A stretch of 64,000 nt of DNA from Pseudomonas viridiflava (GTDB lineage Bacteria > Pseudomonadota > Gammaproteobacteria > Pseudomonadales > Pseudomonadaceae), in assembly GCF_900580675.1 (NCBI RefSeq), contig NZ_UTBG01000054.1, positions 1-64,000 of the forward strand. The letters run 5' to 3'. Position numbers and translations under genes: made by a program. Positions 61,751-64,000 of the stretch are shown here, piece by piece. Position 1 is the stretch's first letter; every line of letters starts with the position of its first letter. The notes beneath the pieces were generated by a model. That model searched no databases and was not told where the DNA came from. It saw only the letters and a program-made list of their open reading frames with translations.

Positions 61751-62293
61751 ATGCATGACATTCCGGCCGCGCTGGGCGATTCATCGCGTCAGCAGACCCT
61801 TACGGCGATGTACAGCGAGCACCACGGCTGGTTGCACGGCTGGCTGCGCAAAAAACTCGGATGTTCACAGCATGCCGCCGACCTAGCGCACGACGCTTTT
61901 ATCCGCGTGCTGATGCTCGCCGAGCCGCAAAATATCAAGGAGCCGCGTGCCTTCCTTGCTACCACGGCGGGGCGCCTGTTGATCGACGGTGCCCGGCGTC
62001 GGCGCATCGAAAAAGCCTACATGGACGCCCTGGCGATCCAATCCGAGGACGCCGGCATGCCCGACCCGGCCGCGATCCATGTCGCGCTGCAAGCCCTGGA
62101 GCGCATCGCCGAAATGCTTGCCGGCCTGCCGGCCAAAGCCCGCGAGGCTTTCCTGCTGAGCCGTCTCGATGGGCTGACCTACAGCGAAATTGCCATAAGG
62201 CTCGAGGTGTCTTCGAGCACCGTCAAAAACTATATTTCCAGCGCACTGGTGCATTGCTACCACAGCCTGCACCCGGCAGATCCGTTGGCATGA
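61751..62293 (+). CDS. FecI-type ECF sigma factor
   Basis: The 180-aa protein has sigma region 2 (SEHHGWLHGWLRKKLGCSQH, DLAHDAFIRVLMLAEP) and region 4 (LPAKAREAFLLSRLDGLTYS, EIAIRLEVSSSTVKNYISSA), as in iron-starvation sigma factors. ATG 61751 is used; a TTG two codons earlier is possible. It overlaps the fecR start by four bases. It probably transcribes the receptor or another iron gene. Confidence 0.93.
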   Translation: MHDIPAALGDSSRQQTLTAMYSEHHGWLHGWLRKKLGCSQHAADLAHDAFIRVLMLAEPQNIKEPRAFLATTAGRLLIDGARRRRIEKAYMDALAIQSEDAGMPDPAAIHVALQALERIAEMLAGLPAKAREAFLLSRLDGLTYSEIAIRLEVSSSTVKNYISSALVHCYHSLHPADPLA

Positions 62294-63222
62294 ACTCAGA
62301 ACACATCATCCAGCAGGCAGCGAATTGGCTGACACGCCTGCACGACGACGACGTCAGCGAGTCCGAGCGCCAGGCCTTCAACGCCTGGTGCCAGGCAGAC
62401 CCGCGCCACGCGGTCGCCATCGAACGCATGCGCGGCTTGTGGGGCAGCTTCGACACGGTGCCCGCGCGGCCCGCACGCCTTGCCCTGAACCGCGCATTTG
62501 CGCCGCGACGCCCACGCGCTGCCCAAGTGGTCGGCCTGCTCGGCGTCATGCTGTGCGGTTGGCTGGGCCTGGAGCACCTGCCCGTGTGGATGGCCGACCA
62601 GCGTACCGGCGTCGGCGAACGCCTGCAGATCGCCCTCGAAGACGGCAGCCAGTTGCAGCTCAATAGCAACTCGGCGGTGGACGTGAAATTCGACGGCCAT
62701 CAGCGAGTGATCGAGTTGCTCCAGGGTGAACTCTGGGTCGACGTGGCCAAGGATGCGCAACGGCCGTTCGTGGTGCGCACCGACCAGGGCACGGCGACTG
62801 CCCTGGGCACGCGCTATCTGGTCAAGCGTGCGCCGGACGGGACCACCGTGGTCACGGTGATCGAGTCCAGCGTGGCGGTCAAAGGTGAAGCCAGCGAAGG
62901 GGTCAAGGTCGCCGCCGGCCAGCGTTCGATCCTCGACCATGGCCACGCCCAAGCCCCCCAGGCCATTGGCGATAGCGACCCGGACGCCTGGACGCGCGGC
63001 CTGCTCAAGGTTGACGACCAACCGCTGAGTGACGTGCTGCAAACCCTGGCCAGCTACCGTCACGGCCTGGTGCGTTTCGACCCGCAAGCCCTGCAAAACC
63101 TCAGGGTGTCCGGCGTGTTCAAGCTCGATGACACGGCAGCGGCGCTCGCAGCCCTGGCGGATAACCTGCCGATCCAGGTGGAGTACTTCACCGACCTGCT
63201 GGTGGTGGTCAAGCCGCGCTAG
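62290..63222 (+). CDS. FecR-type anti-sigma/sigma regulator
   Basis: The 310-aa protein has an N-terminal cytoplasmic DUF4880-like part ([20 protein letters not shown]), one membrane helix near residues 77-96, and a periplasmic FecR domain ([38 protein letters not shown]). A C-terminal STN-like region follows ([20 protein letters not shown]). It normally receives the signal from a receptor's N-terminal domain, which the neighbouring receptor lacks. Its TAG shares bases with the stop of the convergent regulator. Confidence 0.93.
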   Translation: MNSEHIIQQAANWLTRLHDDDVSESERQAFNAWCQADPRHAVAIERMRGLWGSFDTVPARPARLALNRAFAPRRPRAAQVVGLLGVMLCGWLGLEHLPVWMADQRTGVGERLQIALEDGSQLQLNSNSAVDVKFDGHQRVIELLQGELWVDVAKDAQRPFVVRTDQGTATALGTRYLVKRAPDGTTVVTVIESSVAVKGEASEGVKVAAGQRSILDHGHAQAPQAIGDSDPDAWTRGLLKVDDQPLSDVLQTLASYRHGLVRFDPQALQNLRVSGVFKLDDTAAALAALADNLPIQVEYFTDLLVVVKPR

Positions 63223-64000
63223 CCTTCATGCTGGCGCAGGCGCTTGTACAAGGTATTGCGGCTCACTCCCAGCTCCCGAGCCAGGTGCGAGATATTCCCG
63301 CCCGCAGCCTTCAAGCGCTGGTTCAAATCGATACTGTCATCCAGGTACTCGTTGGCGGGCAGCGGCGCTGCCTGGTTCAAATCCACAAAAAAATCATCCG
63401 GCAGATGTTCTGCGCGAATCGGCTGTTCTTCGGCCATCGCCAGCGCGACCTGCAACACGCTGCTGACCTGGCGCAAATTGCCCGGCCACGGGTGCTGCTC
63501 GAACAGCGCCAGCACCTCGGCGCTGAGCCCTGCCCATTGGGTCGGCTCGCGGTGTTGCTGCCACAGTTGCTGGAACAGCGCCTGCTTGTCGGTACGCTCG
63601 CGCAGGGGCGGTAACTCAAGGGTCAGGCCGCCGATGCGGTAGTACAAATCCTCACGGAACCGCCCGGCCTGCACCCGTTCGCGCAACGCCCGGTTGGTGG
63701 CCGAGATGATCCGCAAATCCACCGGGAACAGCTCGCTGCTGCCTACGGGCTGCACGCACCGTTCCTGCAGCACCCGTAGCAGTCGCGCCTGGGTCGGCAG
63801 CGGCATATCACCGATTTCATCCAGAAACAGCGTGCCTTTGTCGGCCTTGCGGATCAGGCCGATGCTGCCTTTCTGATTAGCCCCGGTGAACGCGCCTTTT
63901 TCGTAGCCGAACAGCTCCGATTCCACCAGCTCCGCAGGAATTGCCGCACAGTTCACCGCGATCAAGGCCTGCCGGCTGCGCGAACTCGCCTGGTGCAAGG
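63219..64000 (-). CDS. Sigma54-dependent Fis-family activator, C-terminal part
   Basis: The gene runs off the right edge, so its start and N-terminal sensor are not visible. The shown 260 residues include [20 protein letters not shown] with the sigma54-contacting GAFTGA loop, Walker [31 protein letters not shown], and a C-terminal Fis-type helix-turn-helix ([20 protein letters not shown]). This fits AcoR-like enhancer-binding proteins. It is convergent with the fecR-type gene. Confidence 0.93.
   Translation of the reverse strand, partial: LHQASSRSRQALIAVNCAAIPAELVESELFGYEKGAFTGANQKGSIGLIRKADKGTLFLDEIGDMPLPTQARLLRVLQERCVQPVGSSELFPVDLRIISATNRALRERVQAGRFREDLYYRIGGLTLELPPLRERTDKQALFQQLWQQHREPTQWAGLSAEVLALFEQHPWPGNLRQVSSVLQVALAMAEEQPIRAEHLPDDFFVDLNQAAPLPANEYLDDSIDLNQRLKAAGGNISHLARELGVSRNTLYKRLRQHEG

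Noticed and set aside
1-64000. CRISPR array or rRNA genes
   Set aside because: No regularly spaced repeats of 25-40 bp and no rRNA-like sequence were seen anywhere in the window.

Overview
The window looks like a chromosomal segment of a Pseudomonas of the fluorescens group. The left flank carries the typical Pseudomonas order exbD - lpxK - Trm112 - kdsB - low-Mr protein tyrosine phosphatase - murB (1-3687). It is followed by a convergent BAX-inhibitor-1 gene (3765-4436) and tRNA-Ser(TGA) (4589-4679). The right flank (about 53.6-64 kb) is high-GC chromosomal DNA: an alkyl sulfatase with two predicted outer-membrane proteins, a lipoprotein, a TonB-dependent receptor with FecI/FecR-type sigma and anti-sigma genes, and the edge of a sigma54-dependent activator gene.

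Between them is a complete-looking prophage of about 42.6 kb, integrated in the 3' half of tRNA-Ser. Its ends are a 68-bp direct repeat at 4617-4684 (attL, intact tRNA) and 47212-47279 (attR, 3' half only). The left arm is a leftward early operon (about 9.1 kb down to 4.8 kb) that ends in the excisionase-like and integrase genes. It starts at a TTGACA promoter whose spacer is filled by a 17-bp operator. Two related operators lie between the divergent cI (LexA/S24-type) and cro genes. The rightward genes are cro, a CII-type regulator, a DksA/TraR zinc finger, a Toprim/VirE-like primase-helicase, a possible late regulator, holin and terminase. The head module is lambda-like (A, W, B, C, D, E, FII, Z) and the tail is a P2-like contractile module (V, W, J, I, H, FI, FII, E/E', T, U, X, D). 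Lysis uses a GH19-type endolysin and nested Rz/Rz1.

From 36.7 to 47.2 kb, between the lysis genes and attR, is a cargo zone that is visibly more AT-rich from about 39 kb. It holds a broken adenine methylase, a SRAP-family protein, a Wzz-type O-antigen chain-length regulator, an XRE regulator, a full methyl-accepting chemotaxis protein behind a FliA-like promoter, and a HEPN-type protein with an R-x4-H motif that is a candidate anti-phage ribonuclease.

Right of attR are ruins of at least two related elements. One integrase copy (47382-48190) has a frameshifted start and has lost its catalytic C-terminus. A second is only a 145-bp fragment (50957-51100) abutting an internally deleted phage gene. 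Small phage-like and hypothetical genes and a decayed IS66-type transposase (52457-53398) follow. The tRNA-Ser locus is therefore a repeatedly used integration site, with one intact prophage and older remnants stacked behind it.

All calls come from reading the sequence and from remembered family features. No database search was run.
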